Positions 8,123 through 17,545 of a stretch of DNA of 64,000 bases are shown here, one piece after another. This stretch comes from Achromobacter aloeverae. GTDB lineage: Bacteria; Pseudomonadota; Gammaproteobacteria; Burkholderiales; Burkholderiaceae_B. The stretch is taken from the NCBI RefSeq assembly GCF_004121055.1, contig NZ_PYAL01000004.1:124001-188000 (forward strand), written 5' to 3'. The notes below the pieces were generated by a model. That model did no database searches. It was not told the origin of the DNA and saw only the letters and a program-made list of their open reading frames with translations. Position 1 is the stretch's first letter. The number at the start of each line of letters is the position of its first letter. The position numbers and the translations under genes are program-made.

Positions 8123-11100
8123 ATGAAAACAAAAAATACCCCGGAAGGAAATCGCATCGCCCCGCAGGGTCGTCGCGCTCCCGACTTGTCATTGTCCACG
8201 CTGAAACTCACCTTGGTCGCCGCGATCCTGGCGACGGCGGTGCCCATGGCGGCCTACGGGGCGCCGGGCGATATCGTCAGCGGCGGCGGACAGGGAGGTA
8301 AAGGCGGCGACTCCAACAACGGCAACGGCGGCGGGGGCGGAGCGGGCGGCCTGGCCGGCGGCGGGGGTGGAGGAGGCGGCGGACAAGGGGGCGTGGCTTC
8401 CGGCGCGTCGGTAGACGGCGGCGGGGGCGGCAGCGGCGCGTCGCTGGGCGGGGCGGCCGGCGCCGGCGCCAATGGGGACAATTCCAGCGCCCCGGGTGGC
8501 CTAGGGGGCCTCGTCCTGGGCGGCGACGCCAGTTCCGCCGGCGGTGGGGGCGGTGGCGCCGGCGGCACCACCAACGCGGGCGGCGCAGGGGGCAACAGCG
8601 TGACGCCGCCCGGCAACGTCAGCGCGGACCTGAACACGGTGCTATCCAGCGCGATTGGCGGGCTGAACGGCGACAACGGCAGTACGGGCCCCTTCGATGC
8701 AGCAGGTGGCGGCGGCAGCGGCGGGCAGGGTGGCCTGGTGCTGACCGGGCCGAATGCGATGCTCTCCACCGGCGGCACCTCTGTCTCGGGCGGCAACGGC
8801 GGCAATGGGGCCACGGCGGCGATCAGCGGGACCGGCGGCGGCGGTGGCGGCGGCGCCGGCGTGGTGCTGGTGTCGGGGGGGACCATCCAGCATGACGGCT
8901 CCGTGATCGTCGGCGGTTCCGGCGGGGCGGGCGGCCTGGGTGCCGATGCGGTCGGCGGCGGTGGCGGCGCGGGCGTGTTTCTGGTCGATGGCGGCACCCT
9001 GTTCAACAATGCCGGCACCGTGCAGGGCGGGGCGGGCGGCGATGGCACCAGCGGCGCGGGTGGCCAGGGCGGTGCGGCGGTGCTCGCCAACCGTGGGGCA
9101 GTGAATAACGCCGCATTGCTGCGGGGCGGCAACGGCGGTTTTACCGTCGTGACCGTCGCGGGCGCCGGCGGCGATGCCGTCGTCGCCAATGGAACCGCGA
9201 TTGCCAACGGTGCCGGCGGGCAGATTATCGGTGGCAGGGGCGGTGACGGGTTCAGCTTCACCAACCAGCCCGGCAACGGCGGGGCCGGCGTGCGCTTCAT
9301 CAATACTGGGGGACTCCTGCAGAACGCCGGGACTATCTCCGGTGGCGCCGCGGGCACGCCGAGTGGCGGCCCCACGGGTGTCGGCGGGACCGGCGTGATC
9401 GCCCAGGGCGGCGCCACCGTAACCAACAGCGGCACCATCATCGGCGGCGGGGACGGTTTCAGCGGGGCCCGCGCGAATGCCGTGGAACTGAGCGGCGGCG
9501 CCAATCGCCTGACCTTGCTGGCGGGGTCCGCCATCCTGGGCAACGTCGTCAGCACCAGCGGCACGACGCTAGGCGGGGATATCCTGGCCCTGGGCGGCGA
9601 TACGACCGATGCCAGCACCACCTTCGACGTCGGCCAGGTCGGCTCGACGGGCGCCGTGGTCCAGTACCAGGGCTTCAACAGCTACGAGAAAACGGGCGCC
9701 AGCACGTGGACGCTGACCGGCTCCAACGCCGGTGTCACGCCGTGGACGCTGAGCGCCGGCACCCTCGTCGTCGGGGCGGACGCGGCGCTGGGTAACGTCG
9801 CCGGCGCCCTGACCCTCAATGGCGGCACGCTGCGCAACACCGCGGCCATCGATACCGCCCGTGCCATCGTGGTGGACGTGGGCGGCGGCGCCCTCGATAC
9901 GCAGCAGCCCCTGACGCTGCAAGGCATGCTTTCCGGCGGCGGCGCGCTGGCCAAGACAGGTGCCGCCACCCTGACGGTGAACGGCACCAGCACATATACG
10001 GGCGCCTTCGCGCTGCAGGCCGGCAAGCTGGTGGTGGGCGACGCCACGCACGCCGGCGCCGTCCTGCCCGGCATCGTCACCGTGGCCAGCGGCGCCACGC
10101 TGGGCGGGCAGGGTACGGTCGGCGGCGCCGTGATCGGGGCCGGCGGTATCCTGGCGCCGGGCAACTCCATCGGCACGCTGTACGTCACCGGCGACTTCAC
10201 CATGGCGCCCGGCGCGGTCTATCAGGTAGAGGTGGATTCTTCGTCCTCGGCCAGCGACCGCATCGTGGTGGGCGGCACGGCGACGCTGGCGGGTTCGGTG
10301 GTGCATGTGGGGCCGGACGGCAATTTCAGCCTGGCGCGGGACTACACCATCGTGACCGCGGCAGGGGGCCTGCAAGGCACCTTCAACAGCGTGGCCAGCA
10401 ACTACGCCTTCCTGGACCCCAAGCTGAGCTATGGCGCGAACGATGCCACCCTGCGGATGCAGTTGAAGCAGGTGCCGGTCGACGGCGGCTCGGGCAACGG
10501 CGGCGAAGGGGGCAACGGCAACGGCAATGGCAATGGCAATGGCGACAACGGCGGCAGCGATGGCGCCGGGGGTAGCGATGGGGGCACGCGGCCGATCCGC
10601 TACGCCGATGCCGCGGAGACCGGCAATCAGCGCGCCGTCGCCAACGCGGTGCAAAGCATGCCGCAGGACAACGCGGTTTATTCCCGCGTGCTGAATCTTC
10701 CGGCGGGCGCGCCGCCGGCGGCCTTCGATGCATTGTCGGGTGAGATCCACTCCAGCACCATCGCCGCGCTGCATGGCGTCGGCAACACGGTAGCGAGCCT
10801 GCCGATGGCGCATCTGCGTGCGAATCTGTACGCCGGCCAAACGGCCGGCGAACCAACGGCACAAGCAGGATCGGCGATCCTGGCCGCGACTGCCATGCCG
10901 CGTCCGGCCGCGCAGCCGCTATGGGCCGAGATCTTCGGCAACTGGCGCACGCTGGACGGCGACGGCAATGCAGGGCGCCTGCGGCAATCGGACGGCGGCC
11001 TGTTCGTGGGCGGCGACCACGCGCTGGGCGCCGGCTGGCGCCTGGGCGGGGCGCTGGGCTACACCGGCAGCCATCTGTCGCTGCGCGACCGTGCCTCCAC

Positions 11101-11746
11101 CGCGGGCGTGGACAGCTACAGCGCCACGCTGTATGGCGGCAAGGCCTTCCAGGCCGGGGCGGGACACATCGAATGGACCGCGGGCGCGGCCTACACCTGG
11201 CACGATATCGATACGCGCCGCGATACCTCCGCCGCCGGGCTGGCCGACACGCTGAGGGCCAGTTATCACGCCGGCACCTCACAGGTCTTCACGGAGCTGG
11301 GCTACCGCTTGCCGGTGGGCGACCGCATGGCGGTGCAGCCCTTCGCCGGCGCCAATTACAGCGACTTGCGCGTGCGCGGGTTTTCGGAATCCGGCGGCGT
11401 GGCGGCACTGAATGGCGAAAGCCAGCGCAGCGCCGTTACCACCACCACCCTGGGACTGCGTGGCGAGCTTCGCTTCGAGTCCGCGGGCATGCCGGGCCGT
11501 GTGCATGCCATGGCAGGCTGGCGCCATGCCTTCGGCGACCTGCAACCCTCGGCCACCATGGCGTTCAGCGACAGCGTACCGTTCACGGTGGCCGGGACGC
11601 CCATCGCCCAGGACGCGGCCGTCATGGGGCTGGGGATCGACATGCGGGTGACGAAGTCGACGACGCTTGGATTGGCCTATAACGGCCAGTTCGGCGGTGG
11701 CAACCGGCAGAATGCGGGAAGCTTGAGTCTGGCCTGGCGCTTCTGA
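8123..11746 (+). CDS. Type Va autotransporter with glycine-rich passenger
   Basis: Protein of 1207 residues from the ATG at 8123. A GTG at 8081 and an ATG at 8093 are in frame but add residues that do not help the signal peptide; no start has a strong Shine-Dalgarno. A long-n-region signal peptide (cleavage near YGA) is followed by a Gly-rich passenger (about 50-460) full of GGGG, GGAGG and GGQGG blocks. Autotransporter-associated beta-strand repeats follow (about 510-790), with motifs such as WTLTGSN, LSAGTLVVG and LAPGNSIGTL. A GNGNGNG linker (about 787-823) leads to the C-terminal barrel (about 930-1207), which ends LAWRF. It should be a surface-exposed or shed adhesin-like protein; no enzymatic passenger domain is visible. 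Confidence 0.92.
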   Translation: MKTKNTPEGNRIAPQGRRAPDLSLSTLKLTLVAAILATAVPMAAYGAPGDIVSGGGQGGKGGDSNNGNGGGGGAGGLAGGGGGGGGGQGGVASGASVDGGGGGSGASLGGAAGAGANGDNSSAPGGLGGLVLGGDASSAGGGGGGAGGTTNAGGAGGNSVTPPGNVSADLNTVLSSAIGGLNGDNGSTGPFDAAGGGGSGGQGGLVLTGPNAMLSTGGTSVSGGNGGNGATAAISGTGGGGGGGAGVVLVSGGTIQHDGSVIVGGSGGAGGLGADAVGGGGGAGVFLVDGGTLFNNAGTVQGGAGGDGTSGAGGQGGAAVLANRGAVNNAALLRGGNGGFTVVTVAGAGGDAVVANGTAIANGAGGQIIGGRGGDGFSFTNQPGNGGAGVRFINTGGLLQNAGTISGGAAGTPSGGPTGVGGTGVIAQGGATVTNSGTIIGGGDGFSGARANAVELSGGANRLTLLAGSAILGNVVSTSGTTLGGDILALGGDTTDASTTFDVGQVGSTGAVVQYQGFNSYEKTGASTWTLTGSNAGVTPWTLSAGTLVVGADAALGNVAGALTLNGGTLRNTAAIDTARAIVVDVGGGALDTQQPLTLQGMLSGGGALAKTGAATLTVNGTSTYTGAFALQAGKLVVGDATHAGAVLPGIVTVASGATLGGQGTVGGAVIGAGGILAPGNSIGTLYVTGDFTMAPGAVYQVEVDSSSSASDRIVVGGTATLAGSVVHVGPDGNFSLARDYTIVTAAGGLQGTFNSVASNYAFLDPKLSYGANDATLRMQLKQVPVDGGSGNGGEGGNGNGNGNGNGDNGGSDGAGGSDGGTRPIRYADAAETGNQRAVANAVQSMPQDNAVYSRVLNLPAGAPPAAFDALSGEIHSSTIAALHGVGNTVASLPMAHLRANLYAGQTAGEPTAQAGSAILAATAMPRPAAQPLWAEIFGNWRTLDGDGNAGRLRQSDGGLFVGGDHALGAGWRLGGALGYTGSHLSLRDRASTAGVDSYSATLYGGKAFQAGAGHIEWTAGAAYTWHDIDTRRDTSAAGLADTLRASYHAGTSQVFTELGYRLPVGDRMAVQPFAGANYSDLRVRGFSESGGVAALNGESQRSAVTTTTLGLRGELRFESAGMPGRVHAMAGWRHAFGDLQPSATMAFSDSVPFTVAGTPIAQDAAVMGLGIDMRVTKSTTLGLAYNGQFGGGNRQNAGSLSLAWRF

Positions 11747-11936
11747 ATGCGCTTACGAGTGCTGTTCCATCGCGGTCGTCATGGTCGAAGGCAGCGCTCC
11801 ATAGCGGTCCTTTCGTGGATTTTCCCCATGGCCGATTTCCTTTGTTACAGTGCGGCACACCACGGTGTCGCGGCTGGCTCTATATTCTCCGCAACCGAGC
11901 TCGGCCAACCATTTGTAGCAGTCCCAGAGGTAGATC

Positions 11937-12311
11937 ATGAAGTTCTCTAGTGCTAGCGCGCTGCTGTTGGGCGCATTGACTGTCGGCATGTCGACCGCCG
12001 CCCTGGCCGACGTCAGTATCGGTGTCAACATAGGCGCGCCCCCGGTGTATGTCGCGCCGCCTCCCCCGGTATACGTCGCGCCGCCGGCGCCGGTCTATGC
12101 CCCGCCGCCGCCCGTTTACTACGGTCCGGCACCTGCCGTCGTGGTTCCTGGACCGGCCATCGTCATCGGCTGGCACGGCGACCGTTATTGGGACGGCCGT
12201 CGCTACTGGGGCCGTGACGAATGGTACCGTTCCCATCCGCCGGGCCGGGGCCATGGACATGATCGGGACTACGACGATCATGATCATGGGCGCGGGCACG
12301 GACATCATTGA
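11937..12311 (+). CDS. Small exported proline-rich, histidine-tailed protein
   Basis: Protein of 124 residues with a clear signal peptide (cleavage near ALADV). A low-complexity region of PPPVYVAPP repeats follows (about 35-70), then the WDGRRYWGRDEWYR motif and a tail rich in His, Asp and Gly (HGHDRDYDDHDHGRGHGHH). Similar small exported proteins with YW-rich repeats are common in Burkholderiales, and their function is unknown. The tail could bind divalent metals (inference). GAGGTAGATC precedes the ATG. It is a single gene between the autotransporter and a convergent MFS gene. Confidence 0.82.
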   Translation: MKFSSASALLLGALTVGMSTAALADVSIGVNIGAPPVYVAPPPPVYVAPPAPVYAPPPPVYYGPAPAVVVPGPAIVIGWHGDRYWDGRRYWGRDEWYRSHPPGRGHGHDRDYDDHDHGRGHGHH

Positions 12312-12330
12312 GTGTCCGTGCCGGGATGAG

Positions 12331-12350
12331 GTCCCGTGATATCACGGGAC
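12331..12350. terminator. Perfect 20-bp palindrome between convergent genes
   Basis: GTCCCGTGATATCACGGGAC is a perfect palindrome 20 bp behind the stop of the exported protein and 70 bp behind the stop of the convergent MFS gene. It could form a stem on either transcript. It lacks a T run on both sides, so it is at best a weak terminator or mRNA-stabilising stem, or a protein-binding palindrome. Confidence 0.4.
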
Positions 12351-12419
12351 ATACTGGTTCCGCCGGGGTCTCATTGGACCCAACGCGCCCCGACCCGGCG
12401 CGGAGCGGCGACCGCCTCC

Positions 12420-13859
12420 TCAGCGCGAAACGTCTTCCAGGGACCGCCCCTTGGTGGACGGGCCGACGCGGGCAATCACGACCGCCGCGACCAGCAGGAC
12501 GACATCGCTGACCAGGAACACGAACAGCTTTCCTTTCAGCACCGCGAATACGCCGAAGACGAGAAGCAGGATGATGGCGCCCGCGCGTCCCCAGGCGGAG
12601 GCCAGGCCCATGCCCGTCGCGCGTATTTCGGTGGGATAGAGTTCGGGCGTATAGCTATAGATGGCGGTCGATCCCAATGCGAGGAAGAACGCCGTCAGGC
12701 CGCCGAACGCCATCAGCGCCGTGGACGAGGTCGACAGGCCGAACAGCGTTCCGAACACCGCCGTGCCGATGAATGCGATGACCGCCGTGGGCTTGCGATC
12801 GAGCCAATCGACGACATAGCCGCCTAGCACATAGCCCGGGATGACCGAGGCGTAGATGGCGATCGAGAACTGGAAGGACTTGACGATGGTATAGCCTTCC
12901 ATCGCGAGCAAGGTCGGGACGAAGGTCATGAAGGTGTACAGCACGCCATACTCGGCGAACCATGCTGTCCACATCATCAGCGTGACCTTCCTGTATCGGG
13001 GATTCAGAAGATCGCGCGCGGTGTACTTCGTGGCGGGCTCGCCCTGCGCGTCATGGCCCGACCCGTCCACTCCCTCCAGCCGAGGATCAAAAGGACGTCC
13101 CGCGCGCTGCTCGATCGATGCCAGGGCGGCCTCGGCCTCGGCGGTCCGTCCCTTGCCCAGGAGCCAGCGCGGCGATTCGGGCAGGCCGGATCGCATCAGC
13201 CCCACGACGATCGCGAAGGGCAGCGTCAGGAACAGCGCGGCGCGCCAGCCCAGGCCGGGAATGATGTTCAAGGCCCAGACGGGCGAAAAGGCGATGCCCA
13301 GCGCGAAGAAACCCATCATCCAGCCACCCAGTTTCCCGCGTACCCGTGTCGGCCACAGCTCCGCGAGATAAGGCGGAACGATGGAGCTTTCAGCGCCGAC
13401 GAACATCCATGTGAGGAAATTCAGCGCGGCGAAGCTCCAGATATCGTTGACCAGGCCCCTGGAAGCGGAGAAGAGCGAGTAGAGAACCAGCGTCAGCATG
13501 ATCATCCGCTTGCGGCCATAGCGGTCCGCCGCGAAACCGGCGAGCGCGGAACCCACCAGGTAGCCTGCCAGCCCGATCGCCGATACGACACCGATCGTCG
13601 CCGCGCTGAATCCCCATAGAGGACCGAGCGTCGCAAGGACGAATCCCGTGATGACCGTGTCCAGCGTGTCGAAGAACAAGGACAGCGCGGCCACGACCAG
13701 GACGGTGATGTGGAAGCGGGACACGGGCAAGCGGTCCAGGCGGGCGGCGATTTGCGGCTGCGTCAGCGCGGTGGCGCCCGCCGTCGTGGTATCGGCCTGG
13801 GGAAGCGTGCCTGTTGGCATGGGCATCGGCCGGGCCGAGGAATTGGAAGCGTTGATCAT
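12420..13859 (-). CDS. MFS transporter, metabolite:H+ symporter type
   Basis: Inner-membrane carrier of 479 residues with about 12 predicted membrane segments and a 45-residue hydrophilic N-terminus. It shows the MFS signature DRYGRKR between TM2 and TM3 and the sugar/acid-porter pattern PESPRWLLGKGR after TM6. A related ELYPTEIRATGMG lies near TM10. These features place it with the sugar porter/aromatic-acid symporter branches. AAGGGG lies before the ATG. The cyclic amidohydrolase gene is 75 bp upstream on the same strand, so it probably imports that enzyme's substrate. Confidence 0.9.
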   Translation of the reverse strand: MINASNSSARPMPMPTGTLPQADTTTAGATALTQPQIAARLDRLPVSRFHITVLVVAALSLFFDTLDTVITGFVLATLGPLWGFSAATIGVVSAIGLAGYLVGSALAGFAADRYGRKRMIMLTLVLYSLFSASRGLVNDIWSFAALNFLTWMFVGAESSIVPPYLAELWPTRVRGKLGGWMMGFFALGIAFSPVWALNIIPGLGWRAALFLTLPFAIVVGLMRSGLPESPRWLLGKGRTAEAEAALASIEQRAGRPFDPRLEGVDGSGHDAQGEPATKYTARDLLNPRYRKVTLMMWTAWFAEYGVLYTFMTFVPTLLAMEGYTIVKSFQFSIAIYASVIPGYVLGGYVVDWLDRKPTAVIAFIGTAVFGTLFGLSTSSTALMAFGGLTAFFLALGSTAIYSYTPELYPTEIRATGMGLASAWGRAGAIILLLVFGVFAVLKGKLFVFLVSDVVLLVAAVVIARVGPSTKGRSLEDVSR

Positions 13860-13934
13860 GCTGACCCCTTGGCGCGCATGGCGCGCGCGTGATTTGTGAT
13901 TTGTGAGTTGTTGGTTGGCGTGGCGGCCAGGGCA

Positions 13935-15329
13935 TCAAGTCGCCGCGATGCCTGGATGGAACTGTCCATGTCCGGGCTGGCCCACGATCTTGCCGTGGTC
14001 CATGACAGTGCTTCCTCGCACGATCGTATAGACCGGCATGCCCTGGGTGGATATGCCCTCATAGGCGGTGTATCCCGCCCGGGTATGCATGTCGGCGGCC
14101 TTGAACAGGTTTTCCGCCTTCATGTCGACGATGGTGAAGTCGGCGTCCGCGCCGATCTGTATGCGCCCCTTCTTGGGGTACTGCCCGAAGCGCTTCGCCG
14201 GTGCTTCGGCGCAGAGCCGCGCCACGTCCTGGAGTGTCAGTTGCCCTTGGTTGACGGCGTTGAGCACCATGGGAATGAATTCCTGTGCTCCCGTGACGCC
14301 GAGCGGAACGGAGAAATTGTCTTGCCACCCCGGCGTGATTTCTTCCAGCGTGTGCGGCGCATGCTCGCCTACCAGCATGTCGGCGGTGCCGTCGTGGACG
14401 GCTCGCCAGTTCGCTTCCGGAGCGTATGCCCAGGCGTAGGCGCCGGGACCGACTTTCTCGGCCTGTTCGCGCGTCATGAAAAGGGCGGCCGTCTCCATTT
14501 CGCCCGAGATGTCCACGCCTTGCTGCCTGGCGAAACGCACCAGCCCGTTCGCGGCCGGCGGCATCACGCCCATGTGCAGGACATGCAGGCGTACCCCCGT
14601 GATGCGGGCATAGTAAGTGGACGCGGCCAGGCCGGCCGCCATCCCGTGGCCGTACATGTAGCCCTTTTCGTAAGCTTCCATGTAGTCGCGGTTGCTTGTC
14701 TTGCCTGGGTTGATGTAGTCGCGAAATGTCAGGCGCTTGCACCATTCGCTGTCGTCATGGTGGACGGCGCAGAGCAGGCCCGTGTCGGCCACCGCTTCGT
14801 ACAGTTCATGCAGGATGCCGTGGTCGACCACGCCCAGTTCGGATATGTATGGATAGACCTCCTTGACGTGGCGCGTATTGAAGACCTTGATCCCGATCGC
14901 GCCGGCCTTGGCCAGCGGCGCCACCGTCTTGGGATACAGCCCGCCGCCATACAACGCGTAGTCCACGAGCGCCTTCGGCGCAATGGTCGACCGCTTGAGT
15001 TCGAACGCCTCCAGGGTGGTCGGGTGCGGATCATTGTTCGTCATGTCGATACAGAACGTGATTCCCCCGGCTGCCGCGGCGGTTGTCCCGGACGTGAAGT
15101 CTTCCTTGTAGGTGTGCCCCGGCTCACGGAAATGACAGTGGACGTGCCAGAGGCCTGGCAACACGTCCAATCCTCGCGCGTCTATCACCCTGGCCGCGGG
15201 CGGTGTGTTCGCGTCATCGGCCAGGCCGACGATCCTCCCGTTCAAGACGCAGACATTCTGGCGGACGCTGCCCTCAGGGGTGTGGACAGTTCCGTTGGTG
15301 ATCACCAAATCGACGAGTCGCTGATTCAT
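13935..15329 (-). CDS. Cyclic amidohydrolase (dihydroorotase/allantoinase/hydantoinase superfamily)
   Basis: Cytoplasmic zinc amidohydrolase of 464 residues. The metal-binding HxH lies in HVHCHFREPGH (about 62-72), a candidate metal-bridging lysine in GIKVFN, further His in LHVLHMG, and the catalytic-Asp region in VGEHAPHT. This fits ring-opening enzymes acting on dihydropyrimidines, hydantoins or allantoin; the exact substrate is unknown. The ATG at 15329 has GGGA upstream and starts at the conserved domain; an ATG at 15347 lies in the AT-rich promoter. It is transcribed with the downstream MFS gene and divergently from the GntR gene. A COG0523 GTPase encoded nearby could supply its metal (inference). 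Confidence 0.88.
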   Translation of the reverse strand: MNQRLVDLVITNGTVHTPEGSVRQNVCVLNGRIVGLADDANTPPAARVIDARGLDVLPGLWHVHCHFREPGHTYKEDFTSGTTAAAAGGITFCIDMTNNDPHPTTLEAFELKRSTIAPKALVDYALYGGGLYPKTVAPLAKAGAIGIKVFNTRHVKEVYPYISELGVVDHGILHELYEAVADTGLLCAVHHDDSEWCKRLTFRDYINPGKTSNRDYMEAYEKGYMYGHGMAAGLAASTYYARITGVRLHVLHMGVMPPAANGLVRFARQQGVDISGEMETAALFMTREQAEKVGPGAYAWAYAPEANWRAVHDGTADMLVGEHAPHTLEEITPGWQDNFSVPLGVTGAQEFIPMVLNAVNQGQLTLQDVARLCAEAPAKRFGQYPKKGRIQIGADADFTIVDMKAENLFKAADMHTRAGYTAYEGISTQGMPVYTIVRGSTVMDHGKIVGQPGHGQFHPGIAAT

Positions 15330-15448
15330 TGCTGAAGTCCCAATCAAAAATACACAGTAAATACACGATAGATTTTTAATGTATAAAATGTTTGTGTCAA
15401 GACGGTACTTTCGCTAGACTGGCCACTTGGCAGTCTGGGATTGGGTAG
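15330..15448. promoter_or_regulatory. Divergent promoter region between amidohydrolase and GntR regulator
   Basis: This AT-rich gap holds the promoters of the two divergent transcription units. AATACAC occurs twice, at 15349-15355 and 15360-15366, 11 bp apart, and a TTGTGT element lies further right. Such helically phased repeats suit a dimeric GntR-type regulator, but I cannot assign an operator with certainty. Confidence 0.4.
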
Positions 15449-16195
15449 ATGAAGAGCAACAAGACGCCGGAAGGCGAACGCGCCAAGGCGGTGAAAGGAT
15501 CGGGAGCGAGCAAGGCCTACGAGCTTCTGCGCGGCAGGATCGTGTCCCTGGAAATGCAGCCGGGGGAGGACATCGATGAGCAGGCGCTCGTCGATGAGCT
15601 CGGTATTTCGCGCACTCCCTTGAGGGAGGCGATGATCAGGCTGGCGGGAGAGGGATTGATTACCCTGCTGCCGAATCGCGGGGCCCGGGTCGCTTCGATG
15701 GACATTCCCCAATTGCAGGAGCATCTGGAGGCCTTCGATCTCGCCCAGCGGGCGGCGACGCGCCTGGCCGCGCTGCGGCGCTCGGATGCCGACCTGTCGC
15801 GCATCGAGGAATTGGTCGTCGCGTTCGAGGCGGCGCACGCCGACAACGACGTCAATGGCATGATCGACCGGAACTGGGATCTGCACATGGCGATAGGCAA
15901 CGCCTGCGGCAATCGCGTGCTCGCCAAGATATACGCGAACCTGTTATCCGAGAATCTCCGCGTCGCGCGGCTTGCCATGAGCTATGAGACGTTTTCGACG
16001 CCGCAAGCCAGGCATACGCACTTGCACAACATCCTGACCGAGCACCGGGACATCCTGGACGCCATCAAGGCGCAGGATGCCGATCGCGCGGAGGACCTGG
16101 CGTGCTCGCATACCGGCTTGGCGCGCAGGCGCGTCACGGAGTACATCTCGCAGAGCGCGATCAGTGGAATCTCGATCACCCCCCGAACCAGATAG
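15449..16195 (+). CDS. GntR-family regulator, FadR/FCD subfamily
   Basis: Regulator of 248 residues. The winged HTH spans about 22-90, with DELGISRTPLREAMIRLAGEGL, the typical GntR recognition region. The all-helical FCD ligand domain follows (about 100-230), with Asp and His positions (RNWDLHMAIGNACGN, HLHNILTEHRDIL) that usually bind a metal or carboxylate ligand. It faces the amidohydrolase-MFS unit and likely controls it in response to a pathway intermediate. It is followed after 22 bp by the CxxC protein and the GTPase gene on the same strand. Confidence 0.9.
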   Translation: MKSNKTPEGERAKAVKGSGASKAYELLRGRIVSLEMQPGEDIDEQALVDELGISRTPLREAMIRLAGEGLITLLPNRGARVASMDIPQLQEHLEAFDLAQRAATRLAALRRSDADLSRIEELVVAFEAAHADNDVNGMIDRNWDLHMAIGNACGNRVLAKIYANLLSENLRVARLAMSYETFSTPQARHTHLHNILTEHRDILDAIKAQDADRAEDLACSHTGLARRRVTEYISQSAISGISITPRTR

Positions 16196-16217
16196 CCTTC
16201 GGCAGGAGCATACGATC

Positions 16218-16532
16218 ATGTGTGAAGTTTGTGCGGTCTTTGGCGTTGGCAAGCACTGGGCGGATGCCGCGGACCCGCTCGGCCAGCAGGATGTGGCGGC
16301 GGGCATTCTTGAAAACCGGGCTGAACGGACGAAGCGGCTGAGGGTCATCAATCGCATCGTGGCGCCGGCAGGATTGGTGGTCGCCGACTGGGATGGCGAA
16401 GCCTATAGCGTGGAGGACGCACGGGGCCGTTTCAAGGTCGCGTCCGATCTTTCCGCGCTATGGCGGACGGCCGAGCAATTGAGCGGCACGGCCATCGATC
16501 CGCTTGAAGCCGATTTCCTTGCTGTCGCCTAG
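16218..16532 (+). CDS. Small CxxC protein linked to a COG0523 GTPase
   Basis: Protein of 104 residues starting MCEVCAVFGVGKHW. The ATG at 16218 has AGGAG 10 bases upstream; earlier in-frame starts lie inside the GntR gene. The N-terminal CxxC followed by His could bind zinc or iron. The remainder is soluble and of mixed alpha/beta composition, with no domain I can name. It ends two bases before the GTPase start, so the two are translationally close and probably work together, for example as metal carrier and insertase (inference). Confidence 0.75.
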   Translation: MCEVCAVFGVGKHWADAADPLGQQDVAAGILENRAERTKRLRVINRIVAPAGLVVADWDGEAYSVEDARGRFKVASDLSALWRTAEQLSGTAIDPLEADFLAVA

Positions 16533-16534
16533 CC

Positions 16535-17545
16535 ATGGTCAGACTCGTTCCTCGCCTGGCATTGAATGTGGTCACCGGATTCCTGGGCAGCGGGAAAACC
16601 ACCTTGCTCAAGCGCTACCTGCAAACGCAGCCGCTGGGTAGCACCCTGGTGATCATCAACGAGTTCGGCCGCGAATCCATCGACGACCGCATCACGCTGC
16701 ACTTGAAATCGGAAATCGAGACCATCGCCGACGGCTGCTTGTGCTGCACGGTGCTGAGCGAATTGCAGCGGACGCTGCTGCACATCCTGGCGCGCCGCGA
16801 ACGAGGCGAACTGCCCGGGCTGCAACGCATCATTGTCGAAACGAGTGGCCTGGCCGACCCGGCGCCCATCCTGGGTACCGTGCTGTCGGACGAAAACCTG
16901 GCGGAGTACATCCAGGTGGGACCCTGCGTGACGACCTTCGATGCGCTGGAAGGCCTGCATACCCTGGAGCGGTATCCGGAAGCGGTGGCCCAGGTCGCTG
17001 CGGCGGACCGGGTGATCGTCACGAAGAGCGATTTGTCCGATAGCGTGGCGCTTGAAGCGCTCTCGGCGGCAATACGCAAGGTCAATCCGGCCTGCGATGT
17101 GACCCTCAACGATGTGCCCGCCATTATTTTCGAAGCGCTGGCACGCCGGTCCGGTGACCGGCGCGTGCACCCGGAGCGCCAGCCGGCCCATGCGCATACG
17201 GGGGCGATAAGCAGTTTCTCGCTCGCGCTCGACCGGTCGGTGGACTGGGCGTCGTTCTCCGTATGGCTGACCGCCTTGCTCAACCGGCATGGCGACCGCA
17301 TCCTGCGGTTCAAGTCGGTGCTGGACGTGCACGGGCAGGGCAAGCTGGTGGTGCAGGGCGTCCGCCATCGTGTCTATCCGCCGTCGCACTTGCCCGCCGC
17401 CGATGACGACGACAGCGTTTCGCGCCTGGTCTTCATCACGCACGGCATCGATGACGAAAAAATAATGCGCTCGCTGGAACGCATCACCGGCTCCGCGCCA
17501 TCGCCCGCGCCGCAAGCAGGGCGGCGGCTACCAGCAGGGCAGTAG
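16535..17545 (+). CDS. CobW/COG0523 (G3E) GTPase, putative metal chaperone
   Basis: GTPase of 336 residues. The P-loop GFLGSGKTT spans 15-23, the metal-binding GCLCC 67-71, a Walker-B-like VETSGLADP lies near 101-109, and TKSD near 163 gives guanine specificity. The C-terminal CobW_C domain follows, with a moderately His-rich linker (HPERQPAHAHT). Family members deliver zinc or other metals to specific client enzymes. Here the amidohydrolase encoded 1.2 kb away is the obvious candidate client. The last 62 bp overlap the 3' end of the convergent MFS gene. Confidence 0.9.
   Translation: MVRLVPRLALNVVTGFLGSGKTTLLKRYLQTQPLGSTLVIINEFGRESIDDRITLHLKSEIETIADGCLCCTVLSELQRTLLHILARRERGELPGLQRIIVETSGLADPAPILGTVLSDENLAEYIQVGPCVTTFDALEGLHTLERYPEAVAQVAAADRVIVTKSDLSDSVALEALSAAIRKVNPACDVTLNDVPAIIFEALARRSGDRRVHPERQPAHAHTGAISSFSLALDRSVDWASFSVWLTALLNRHGDRILRFKSVLDVHGQGKLVVQGVRHRVYPPSHLPAADDDDSVSRLVFITHGIDDEKIMRSLERITGSAPSPAPQAGRRLPAGQ

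Noticed and set aside
8254-9678. 474-codon proline-rich open frame antisense to the autotransporter
   Set aside because: It is the direct complement of the Gly-rich passenger (GGC/GCC gives Pro/Ala) and has no family features.
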